From Aphelenchoides besseyi (lineage: Eukaryota; Nematoda; Chromadorea; Rhabditida; Aphelenchoididae): DNA of 64,000 nucleotides. The notes under the pieces were generated by a model. That model saw only the letters and a program-made list of their open reading frames with translations, made no database searches and was not told the DNA's origin. Below, piece by piece: positions 32,589-42,649 of this stretch. Positions within the stretch are counted from its first letter, which is position 1. Each line of letters starts with the position of its first letter. The translations under genes and the position numbers were made by a program. The DNA lies in assembly GCA_024699855.1 (NCBI GenBank), contig JAMPIQ010000002.1, positions 1,798,001 to 1,862,000 on the forward strand, given 5' to 3'.

Positions 32589-34137
32589 TTAAATACCACC
32601 GCAAAGTCCACTGCTCGATGGGCAATCACCGTCGTTGCAAATCTTCAGCGACTGCGCAATAATGTCGTCTTCATCATCGCGTTGCTTCTTTTTCTTGAGC
32701 GATGAACGACGATTTGCGAACCAAATTTTCACGACCCAAAGTTTACAGTCACGGTTGTTTTCTGGTGTGAACTTACAGATGGCAACAAATCCAAACTCTT
32801 GGCCAACTCAGAAATACGCTCACTACTCGGTTTCGAATGGTAATCGAACTCGGCAACCATCGAATTTAACTGTTCTTCCGTCAAACGGGTTCGTTTACGA
32901 CGTCGCCTGAACGCAAATGGCAACGAATCGGAGGTCTCTTCGACGTCAGACGAAGGCTCCAGCGACTCGTCCATTTCGAGACAAACAGACTGATTGGGGA
33001 CCTGGAAGCCGAAATTTTTCGACAGACTGATGACTAACCATCTCCATTGACTCATTCACGAACTCTTCGATCGTCTTTCCCTCTGCAAGCGCTTCATCGG
33101 CCTTTTGCATCCACGCGTCCAGAACATCGCGTAACTTCTTCAGATTGTCAATTGACAAGCGAGAGTTTTCGTAACGTGAGATCGTAGTTTGCGACAAATG
33201 AACACCGAAGAGCGGAATCAATGAGATGGAAAGTTGGTATTGTGAAACATCTGAGTTTCCTTTAATGTTCGTATGTCGGATTTAAACTTACTTAATTCAA
33301 TTCGACGCAAACGAAAACGTTCATTCGCTTCGAAAAGCTCGGTTTGTTCGCTTGATTGTTTGGAAGTTTTCGCAGAAGCGTCAAATCTTTTTTTCCGTTT
33401 GAGAGCATCTGAAAGCAAAGTGATTTTGGAATCGGATGTTTAAACTCACGGCCCTTGCTCTTTCGTTTTATACTGATTGCATGCTTGCAGCCCCGCGGAC
33501 GACCTTTGCGTTTCCACCCATCGGCAACTTCACTCGTCTGTTCGATCTCCGACTGCTTTGCGACTTCATTGGTGGTCATCAACGTCGCGCATTCATCATA
33601 TGGTATGTTGACAAGAGGAACAATTTCCGAGTTATTGAATGGGTGTATTGACGCAACAAATGGCTGTTGATGTTCAAACGAATAGTAGGGAGACGAATAG
33701 AAATTGCCGTCTACGTTATGTCCATAATGTTGCGCATTGGTCGACGAGCCGCACGGATCCACCGAATTTGTTGCGGCAACAGGAAAGGAATTCGCAACGT
33801 CCGCTTGCAAGTACTGAGTTTCATGCAATGGTATAGCACTCGGCCAGAAGTATTGGCACGTCTGATTATTGGGATCCAATTGATCGTACGGTTGGATATC
33901 CGACTGGTGGCCGTCGGTTTGATAGTCTTGAAGCGGATCAACAAAGTCCTAAAGCATTTCTTTTTCAATTCTTTTTCTTCTCGAACTCACCATGTCGTCT
34001 GCATTCATCAACGCTGTGGCCTCGCTGATTCCGTTGTAATCGCACATTCGTGTGTTTGCGAGATTCGTGCAGTCAAAATAGTGATCGTTGGCGTTCGCAT
34101 CGTTCTGATCAAACCAACTGTCCGCATCGAAGTTCAT
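32589..34137 (-). CDS. POU-homeobox transcription factor, divergent
   Basis: Six exons (34137-33991, 33948-33450, 33408-33292, 33250-33039, 33001-32777, 32735-32589) give 448 residues. A long N-terminal region rich in Asn/Asp/Gln precedes a basic stretch (KRKGRPRGCKHAISIKRK). The POU-specific domain runs from ELFEANERFRLRRIEL through LSQTTISRYENSRLSIDNLKKL. The homeodomain begins RRRRKRTRL and ends VVKIWFANRR, with Ala where most POU proteins have Cys in recognition helix 3. The fifth intron (32776-32736) separates helices 2 and 3. It has a good GTAAGT donor and the usual 41-nt length, but its last two bases are GG. Reading through it gives a stop before helix 3. Confidence 0.82.
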
Positions 34138-34680
34138 TTTATGGAACGACCATTCACACGAAAAATTTTAATGCAATGAAAATGCAAACTCGCTGAGCAT
34201 AATGATAAGAAAAACGTTTGAATTTACGACTATCAAAGACGTTGTATTGATTTTCAAAGTCAATCGTAAGTTGTTTTGGTCGCATAGTTGTATTTGTGTA
34301 GTACATCAGTTGCTATCAGATTAATTGATGAGAAACTTTAGAGTCATGAATACTGTGTTTAGTTTTCGATTCTTACGTTCATTAAAAGTTTAGGTTAACC
34401 ACACATTTGTACTTCCAAATTGAACAGTTTCTTTCAATTTACATGGCAAGTTACGAAGCTGATATTTGAATATTACATCTGACTTCAAGAATTGTAGCTA
34501 TATAGTTGAAGGGCATTTAACAACTGAACACTTGTACATTAATAGTAAACAGAGCAATTGGAGTACAATTGTTGTTTGCTAATTACCCCAAGACGCTTCC
34601 AGTTTTCTTTGAAATCCGAAGATTTTTGTATTCTGATACTTCAAATACCCAAAGTTTATCTTCGACCGACTAGTTGAAAT
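34138..34680. other. Intergenic, nothing recognised
   Basis: Upstream flank of the POU-homeobox gene; AT-rich with no coding frame. Probably holds its regulatory DNA. Confidence 0.35.
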
Positions 34681-35477
34681 ATGCGAACGTCTTTTGGTGT
34701 TCCATTCAATTCGCTTCATTCAGTCGCCAAAATGATTGCAAATCAGAACTTAATATTCGGCCAATATCACTTTCAAATGTTTGCCTACAGTGTTGCACTG
34801 TTCTCTGTTCCATTGAATTTACACGACAGCGTTGCGAAAAGAACTGCCAGAATGTCTACTTGTCAACATCACCTTCTGGATTCTCACCAGTGCATTCGGA
34901 ATCATTCACACTGTCCACATGACAAACTTCGGATAAGGTGCAAGCTCCTATTCAAGTCGCATCTTGTTCTGAACTGCAATGCCATTTCGCGCGTTTTTAT
35001 CTTGTTAGCCCGACTGTGACTTTCTTGCTGTTGAAAGGTTTACGGTTCTTAAACTTCTTTGCCAACTACTGCAATCAACGTCGATTGTTCTTTTAGGCAA
35101 ATTGGATGTGCGTCGACGGTCGTGGTTGTTATCCTCATTGCTGTTCCAGTCATTGAGTTTCCGTTACCTGAAGTTACTGGTCAGTTTAGCTATCAGTCGA
35201 CTAACCTTTTCATTAGATTGTCCATCTTATGGCTGTATGCTCAAAAGAACCAACGGGCTCTTCAATCTCACAGCAAAGATTGTTTGCGGGATAATCAACG
35301 CGATTTTAGCACTTTTGTTTATGTGAAAGATGGCTGCCTATGTCAATGGAATGTCCTTGATAACTTTTGGTATACGATCACTAATGTTTCTTAAAGGCGT
35401 CTATGGACCGGTAATGTTCTCTATCGACAGTCTGACCACTTCTTTAGTTTACTCGTTTCTTATTCGCCGAAGGTAGT
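34681..35477 (+). pseudogene. Serpentine chemoreceptor pseudogene
   Basis: TM-like pieces appear in the order of the receptor at 13828-14873 but in different frames: TM1 (QMFAYSVALFSVPLNL), TM2 (LLVNITFWILTSAFGII), TM4 (CASTVVVVILIAVPVIEF), the loop DCPSYGCMLKR, TM5 (IVCGIINAILALLFM) followed by TGA, and TM7 (MFSIDSLTTSLVYSFLI) ending in RRR-stop. A frameshift separates TM1 and TM2. The expected donor after TM2 reads GGATAAG where the relative has GGTAAG. Several lesions make it non-functional. Confidence 0.65.
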
Positions 35478-36054
35478 CCAAAACAAACGTCTCGCCTGTG
35501 ATGGTCACAACCAACTCGTGATAAGAACACACTGATGCTTATCCAACATCATTTGCCATAGAAATGACGTTTTGTTGATAACAGTAATCTCTGTATTTGA
35601 CAGAAGTAAAAACGTTAATTTGGTCGAGAATCATATGTTAAAGCATTTGATTATAAGCGGAGGCGTTGAAAGTGAATTCAAAATTTTAGTCGATGCTTTT
35701 CATCACTTAATCGCATCAGTTCAAAGGTCAACTGGTTGTGTACACGAATATGATCGGTCCACAGTGTTGAAGCGATCCACGTGAAGCAGATTGGACAAAC
35801 TGCCGTTTAAAGAGGCTGCAGCAAAACGATGGCAATTTACATAGTGGTTAATAAGCCGATCAGCGATGTTTTTGCAAACTGAACAGCGGCGGTTCGAAAC
35901 AACAAGTCTGATATTTCGTGCGATGAGAATTGAATTCTAATCGTCACAAACATTTCAACTTTTAAAGTCTCACCCATCGAGTAGTTTTCAGTCGAACATT
36001 GTCGTTAATAGTTCGATAAGTCCAATGCCTTCACAGAAGTTCAGTAATCTTACA
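35478..36054. other. Intergenic, nothing recognised
   Basis: AT-rich DNA between a pseudogene and the GT11 gene; GTTCAG lies just before the latter's first ATG. Confidence 0.35.
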
Positions 36055-37862
36055 ATGGGGATGAGCAAAAGGTTTGTTCTTCGGTTGAATGAAATTCAAG
36101 TCTTGCGATTCAGAAGACTTGGCGCTTACACAGTTTTCTTCTCATTTCTCGTTCTACTTTTCATTATTGTCAACACTAATGACTGTAAGTTTTGACTAAG
36201 AATCGCGTTCATTTCTTTTAGTTGTAATGCCTTCTTACTATTCTCGATACTGCAATCCTTCTTTACAAAAAGGTTTGTAAACGGCCGGGCACTTCACAAC
36301 TGTTAGCGTTTAGATCTCATGATACAAGAAGCCATGATCAACGTAACAAGATTTCTCAACAATGAAACAAACTCAAAATTCATAACCTTGTCGTTCAATA
36401 GCTGCGGTGGATTGGCTAACATGGTAAGTAAGTTCCTATGCTTTCGATTTTATTTCTTCAAAGATTTGGCGCTTTGCTTCGATCTATGGGATCGGTCGTC
36501 AACTGAATCGTCGTCCTTATATTGAAAGTCGTCGTTCATGTTGGAAGAACACGATGCCGGAATTCTACTCCTCCATTCCAGGTTCGCTGTACTAACAATC
36601 AGATTAATCCAAAGACTTTAGGTCTTTACAATGCGACCAATTTCATTGTAAGATTATTGGATTAATCGTGTTATAACAGTTTGTTACAGCAACCAGCTTG
36701 GCAATGGAAAGCAAACTACGGTCGAGATTGCTGTCAATATGACGATGTTAAACAGTAAGTCACATTCTTAGCCACATCCGTTTGATAAGATCAGATTAAC
36801 CAAATACGACTCTCACTCGTATCTCAAAGTAACAGGAAATATTCTACAAGTAAGCAGCAAATTCAACACCGATCACAAGCTTCTTTAGTCCTACAAGTAC
36901 TTTCATCAATACAAACCCGAGATTCGCGCTCTTTTCGAGTTCTCACCGTCACTTAAAGACTACGTAAAACAATACACGAAGATACTGTTTGGGTAACTGA
37001 TCTTCGTTTTTGAGTTTAATTACAAGTTTTTAGAAACGACACATCGCATCGATTTTGCGTTCATACAAGGTGATAAAAGAAGCCGAGCGACAGTTGACTT
37101 TCGGGTTTTTGCGAATAAACTGACCATTTTGATTACAGGTTGGGTGATTTCAAAAACCACTTTCTATTGGAATCACGACTCGACTTCACAAATCCCGCAG
37201 TTTCATTTGTTGGTCGTGAGCTGAAGGTCGAAACAAGAAGATCTTTCTTTGCAACAACCAATTTCAGGAACGACTTCAAAATTCCTCAATTTCCGTCGTT
37301 TTGCTCGGTCAAGACAACGACTTTCTGAAGAAGATCAAAACACCAAAAGAAGTGAATTGAATGAGCGTCCACTTAAACACAAAGTTTAGCTTTTCTACAA
37401 GAAATACAAAGTCGAGAACTTGAATCGTGCTGGCGAAATTCATTTCGGTTCAACATACTGTGATTCTCTGCTGTTGACCGCGTCGGGTTCCACTTTTGGT
37501 TTCTGGATTGCTTGTAAGTGAATCTGATACTTCAAAGAACTCACGTATTTTCAGATTTATTGCCTGAAGAACGACAAAACTTCATCTTCTATAACTATCA
37601 GGCGTCAAAAAACAAAACCTTCGGAAAAGATCTCTACGATTTTGATTCATATCCGTCTGAATGGAATCGCTTGCGACTGATCGCCGAAGACACGATCGTC
37701 TACGAGCACCGTTGGCATCAACAAATCAACGCTGAAGAACAAGTCGGAGCAGCGAATGTTGTTGATCAAAAAGCCACAGCCAACCAAACGCTCAACGGAA
37801 CGTCGAATCAAACGGCAATGCTCGAGACCAAATCAGAAGACAAACTTCAAGTCGAGTCGTGA
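36055..37862 (+). CDS. GT11 alpha-1,2-fucosyltransferase-like, type II membrane
   Basis: Thirteen exons, the first 36055-36184 and the last 37555-37862, separated by twelve introns of 37-42 nt except one of 69 nt, sum to 1299 nt, giving 432 residues. The TM anchor is VFFSFLVLLFIIV. GT11 marks: SCGGLANMIWRFASIYGIGR, RFCVHTRLGDF (the GDP-binding H.R.GD), VVLLGQDNDF and SGSTFGFWIAYL. It should add fucose from GDP-fucose in the Golgi. A smallest exon of only 26 nt (36622-36647) encodes LYNATNFI. The C-terminal about 45 residues are low-complexity (NQTLNGTSNQT). Confidence 0.87.
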
Positions 37863-38196
37863 ATGAATTGGCTTATTTCCCATGGAAATGTTTGTACATT
37901 GCTGTAATAAACCTAATGCTGTCGAGAGTAAATACCTTAGCAATTTGATGTGATTTCAAACGTCTTTTCAGAACCCAAACAAACTCGCCCACCCGTTCCA
38001 TTGAATCGAACTGTTCTTCCGCTTCGATTGCGCAAATCTGTTGTTCCTTTTTAGTCGAGAGTGCACTTCGATTCGTTCCATCAACTGACTCACCTTTTTC
38101 GCTCTAAAATTGTTTTCGGCCGAAAGAGAAACGAAATTTGAAACCGCGACAACAACTGTTGGGTCGTTTAAATGAGAACTTGAATGCCGTTTTTGC
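37863..38196. other. Intergenic, upstream of the four-TM gene
   Basis: No coding frame. It includes the promoter region of the next gene. Confidence 0.35.
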
Positions 38197-38203
38197 TATA
38201 AAT
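38197..38203 (+). promoter_or_regulatory. TATA box of the four-TM gene
   Basis: TATAAAT, 71 bp before the ATG at 38268. Confidence 0.4.
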
Positions 38204-38267
38204 TGAATCGGCAGGTTGTGCAAACTGTTCGTCAAAACCCTTTACAGTTCGAAGCCAAAGTTCAGAA

Positions 38268-38961
38268 ATGAACTTGAAAGTCGGGTTCCCAATTGCCGTT
38301 TTGTTTTCTCTTCTTCAGTCAGTTATCACCGTCTTCGTTTTGTTTTTGTCTCCCAATACCAACCAAGAGGTTTGTTGATCAGTTCGTTCATTAAGGAAAC
38401 ACTTTTAGATACTCGGGAAGCTGAATGCTATCTTCATTCTCTCTCCCATCTACAGCATTGTGCTTTGTGTTCTTCTCTTCCGATGGCAAAAATCAACTCA
38501 CTCGCTTTTTCGGATCGAAAACAAAAGTTTGTATTTCAAGGTACGATCACTGTTTTCTCTCATTCTGCTCGTGTGGATGATTTTGCTGATCACGACTTGG
38601 CTCTTCAGCTCGATTTCCCTTGTTCATTTGGTTTTACTTCTAAACATATTCAGCACATTCTTGGTTTTGTTCTCATTGACTCTTGGAAGAGCGAATGTAA
38701 GTCTCAAATTCAGACGTTTGAATTGCCGATGGTTTGTAGCAAGAACGTCAGATCGCCAAGTTGCGTGCTGAGAGCGAACGAGATGGCCAGTTGATGAGTG
38801 AAGAAGAGGCCCAACAGCTGTTCGTTGACAGAAATCAACGAAATGGGAATCCAATCGCTCGACCACCAGAACCGTATAATCGAACAACCAGCAACTTTGC
38901 TCCGTCAGCTCCACCGCCCTATGAAGATTTACCACCAGCTTATGATAATCAACGAGCTTAG
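38268..38961 (+). CDS. Small four-TM protein with C-terminal PPxY motifs
   Basis: Three exons (38268-38369, 38409-38696, 38740-38961) give 203 residues. Four hydrophobic segments (about residues 6-27, 37-55, 68-90, 93-115) are followed by a polar cytosolic tail. The tail holds PPPYEDLPPAY, two PPxY sites of the kind bound by WW-domain ubiquitin ligases such as Nedd4, suggesting turnover or sorting by ubiquitination. The family is not recognised; the tetraspanin CCG signature is absent. It has its own TATA-like element. Confidence 0.75.
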
Positions 38962-39219
38962 CAATCAATCTCCTTGTTGTTGATGAATATAGAGATTCAA
39001 ACGATGGTTAAAAAGTAGTTTTCCGTTAAATCTCGCTAACGATCGTAAACACTGCAAACGATAACTCCTGGTACCATAATTTATGACCTCAATAGGTGCA
39101 TTTTGATCGAATAAAAATGATAATCGATAATAAAATTGAAATTTTGAATTCACCGTTTGCAGTGGACGTGAAATCACAGTCATGACTCTCAAATTATACG
39201 ATTGAAGTAGAAATAACCC

Positions 39220-39228
39220 TATTTAAAG
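39220..39228 (+). promoter_or_regulatory. TATA-like element of the basic secreted peptide gene
   Basis: TATTTAAAG, 56 bp before the ATG at 39284. Confidence 0.4.
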
Positions 39229-39283
39229 ACCTCGCTTCGTCAGTCTTTTCATCCTACTCGTCTGTTGTAGTGCCAATCAAGTC

Positions 39284-39655
39284 ATGAGTTTTCAGTTGAA
39301 TCTTCTCGTCCTCTCGCTTCTTCTCGTTCAGATCGTCTCCGCCTACTACGTGCCGTACGGACATCACGGTCGTCGAGGGCATCGACATGAAGATTACCGG
39401 CGTAGAGATGTAGAAATTAAACGGAATTTCGAAGACGATGACGACTCCTACGAACATCCGTTGTATCATCCGCATCGTCGCGCTTTTCGTTCGTACTATC
39501 CGCGATATCTCAACGGCGATCTCTATGATGATACTCGTAGCAATCATCCTCATCGCTTGTTTGGTCACCGTCGTTTTGCTTACGATTATGAACGTCGCCG
39601 TTGTCCTCTCGGATATCGTCTAGTGGGTGTCTACGACTGCGAACGTGACTTCTAA
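39284..39655 (+). CDS. Secreted His/Tyr/Arg-rich protein
   Basis: A single intronless exon encodes 123 residues. Residues 1-20 are a signal peptide (NLLVLSLLLVQIVSA). The mature chain is strongly enriched in Arg, His, Tyr and Asp (GHHGRRGHRHEDYRRRDVE, HPLYHPHRRAFRSYYPRY) and ends with two cysteines in RRRCPLGYRLVGVYDCERDF. That composition could suit metal binding, an antimicrobial role or a cuticle component. No family recognised. A TATA-like element upstream and AATAAA downstream support a real transcription unit. Confidence 0.75.
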   Translation: MSFQLNLLVLSLLLVQIVSAYYVPYGHHGRRGHRHEDYRRRDVEIKRNFEDDDDSYEHPLYHPHRRAFRSYYPRYLNGDLYDDTRSNHPHRLFGHRRFAYDYERRRCPLGYRLVGVYDCERDF

Positions 39656-39714
39656 GTAAACGATTCGATAAGTTCACGATTGTCAACGTAGTTTGCTTGT
39701 ACAAAATAAGTACA

Positions 39715-39720
39715 AATAAA
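39715..39720 (+). terminator. Poly(A) signal of the basic secreted peptide gene
   Basis: AATAAA 60 bases after the stop codon. Confidence 0.45.
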
Positions 39721-39826
39721 CCTGAGGCATAGACGTGTTCAGAACCTTTCAAATGTTATTTGTCACTTCAAATCCTAGTGCTTGTTGTTTAATGGAAAGT
39801 TTTCGTTTGTATAACACTGAAACATC

Positions 39827-41290
39827 TCAATTGAGTTTATTCATCTCGTGGTGTTGGCAAAGTGAAGTTAAAGGATTAAAGTCGTGATAGAAGAGCCGAA
39901 CAATCATTTCAGTTAGATACGATGATTTGAGTATCCGATCTTTGAGAAACGATCGGAGTTTGAAGCCATTAGTCGAGTGCACTGTTCTTGTGCTCGTCAT
40001 CTTTTTCTTGATGTACGTTAAGATTTCGACTGAAACATTTTGGGCCTTCAATATCGGTTCCAGTTCACGTTTGAAGAACACGCCCGAATCATCGTCGTAT
40101 TTGAGAAAAATGAACTTGTCATATGTTTCATACAAGTCGCAAAACCAATTAGTGGGATCATATGATTAGTCTCCGTGCTGATCCAATCACGAATTTGAGA
40201 CATTTTTCGTAAGCTCTTTGTTACTTCCTCCAAGAAGCACGTCATGTTCGCTCCGCAGCCATAGCAATTGTGTTTGCAGTCTCTTGGTGTACCTCTAAAA
40301 ATAAACAGCAATATGTTAAGAAGATCTTTCACTTAAAAGACACATTGATGCAGATAACCCGAAATGAAACGATCGATTGGCTCTCGAGTGATCTAAAGAC
40401 TCGATTTAATTATTCAGTCGATGAACAAACCAAAATGTAGACCATCCGTTTTCCTTTGTCCAACCCAACTTTTCACCTTCCGACACGTGGTGGATGGTTG
40501 TGTTCGGGAAGTGCAAACAACCGCTTAAAACTCCAAAATGCATTTCGAGTAGCTTATTCTTACGGGGTCAATGTACTGTCGACCAAATCATGTCCGGCTA
40601 ACAGATAGTTCTATGGATTGGTCAACATGCATGAAAGTTGCTTCAGGATTCTGGACATCGATTTCCGGACCGTACAAGACGCAAATTTAGCTGGGGTTGC
40701 AGTCTGAAAACAAACAATGAATACATTCAGGAATAACGATCTCCACGTAAATGTTTGGTTCTTCCTTGAGTTTGATGAACGATTGCAAACAGTTTTTGGC
40801 ATCTCCGCCTTCACAAATCCCATCTGATCCGTAAGCCCAATTGCGGACTGGAAGCTTCTACAAGAATAACTATGTAAGTGAATAAAAGTCACGAATTCAC
40901 GTCGCTGTTCAATTCTCGAATCTTTTCTTCAGTGAACCCGTTAGGTGGACATTCCGGTCGAACTAAGCAGCCAGTTTGATTATAAGCATTCCAGTGAGGA
41001 GAAGTGCTAACCGAAGTTATCAAGTCGATAAAACCATCTGCTTTTCAGTCAAAAACAACAATTGGTCCAGAAACTTCAAGTTTGCACTTCTCTTCATCAC
41101 AATCGTTCTTACTAATGGAGGCTGTGGTGCCATTTTGCTGAATCTGTGTGTCGTTCTGTTCACACCACCTGCTGTCCATTATAATTTGCTTCACTGGATC
41201 GGTTGTTCTCGTGTTGTAAGTGCCAAAAAAGAAGCCGACGACTAATCCGCAGATCAAAACAATCTCCGGTTTGACACTCGAAAACAACAT
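39827..41290 (-). pseudogene. Sulfotransferase pseudogene, inverted paralogue of 22046-23456
   Basis: The first exon is nearly identical (start MLFSSVKPEIVLICG) and most domains follow in order. Lesions: TAG for a Leu codon in the block aligned with LTNPLNYLL; one base missing before the exon with ITREPIDRF; TAA at the end of that exon; and one extra base before the last coding block, where the paralogue's final intron is absent. The C-terminal block (YDKFIFLKYDDDSGVFF onward) is still open. Lost function, but recent enough to align easily. Confidence 0.8.
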
Positions 41291-42649
41291 CTAAACACAA
41301 GTCGGTCATCAGTTATGCTACGGTTAAGACACGACCAAACGCGCAGGTTGTATGAACCAGAAAATATTAACTCTGGTAGGAACTAGGACGCTTAAACGAT
41401 CAGAACAACAATCTCAAAGTCAATTGATTTAAGTTTCTTTAACCAATTAGTTTAGTGATTAGATCAGCACGTTGAAAAGTTTTCGGACACGACGAAAAAA
41501 TTGCTCATTTGATCTAATTCACTGGTTCATTGAAAAATTAGTCTAATTTGAGACGAAGATACTCAACAGCTGTGAGCTTTTAATTGAACCAAGGAGTTTA
41601 AGGAGTTTTAGTTTGATATAAAGAGATATAAGAAGCTAACAGATGATCTAGTGGAGGAGATGTTACTGTGATTCTTTTCACATTAAACTGCCGTTACAGA
41701 GCTGCGCATTAAAAGCCACATGTTAAAATTTGAATGCAAATCTACTGCACTAGCGATTGGTTGACTGACTTTCCATCTCGTCGAATGAAAAGCAAACTTG
41801 TTTTGAATTCTAATCCACTACGTTGGTTGTTTGGGAGTTACGTTCAAATTTTATATGAGAGAATCGAGAGTGATGATCAAGAAGTCGTAAAAGTAAATGC
41901 GTCAGCAAAAGATAATTTCATTGCATAACATTTGATCGACAGTTGCAACGTGATTGCCGTTTGATTTGCGCAGATTCGACCAAAATTTCCACCAAGTGGT
42001 TTTCAGCATTCAATTTTGATTGAAACTTTGAAGACACTTAGAAACTTGAATTTTGATGATGTCGGATAAGATAGCGACTATATTTGCAGAAACCATGTTC
42101 TTGGATCAATAGATCTGTGGACACGTGGCAGCAAAACCGAGCGATTGTGTTCATGTTAATGAGCCGATAGTTGACAGCGCCATTTTGACTTTAAATGTTA
42201 ATTACAATCTGGGGATTATGGAGTTTTAAAACAAGTCAAATGCTCAGTTTGACAGCAATCGAAAGGTCTACAATATGTATGCGAACAGTTTTAACGTTGT
42301 GAACATTGACACGCCTTGAATCAGGAGCTTTCAACAACTTCATTGCGTTTCCAAGTTATACATTGATATTTGTTTGGATGTTTAGTATTAAATATGTTTA
42401 GTTATAAGAAATAGGTCGCTGAATAACTTGTTTTTTCTTCATTTGGCCGAAAACTTTTGAACTTTGATTGCGCGTTTGTTTATCTTCCAATCTTTCCATC
42501 AATTTCTGAGGTTGAAAGTTCGGAATTCATTTTATCTACTGGTTGATCTTCCGCCGCTCGGATCCCGATTCATCGCCGACTCACTTGTTCAGCCACCGAC
42601 CGTAATAAACTTTTCAACATTCCAGTGGGTCAACACAACGGCGAGCAAA
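41291..42649. other. Gene-free stretch, nothing recognised
   Basis: 1.36 kb without coherent exons, upstream of both the sulfotransferase pseudogene and the acyltransferase. ATTCCAG about 25 bases before the acyltransferase ATG may be a trans-splice acceptor. Confidence 0.4.

Noticed and set aside
33667..34179. Plus-strand frame of 170 codons
   Set aside because: Antisense of the first two exons of the POU-homeobox gene; contains no domain.
41734..41928. Plus-strand frame of 64 codons in a long intergenic stretch
   Set aside because: No splice context, signal or family, and the length is not unusual by chance.
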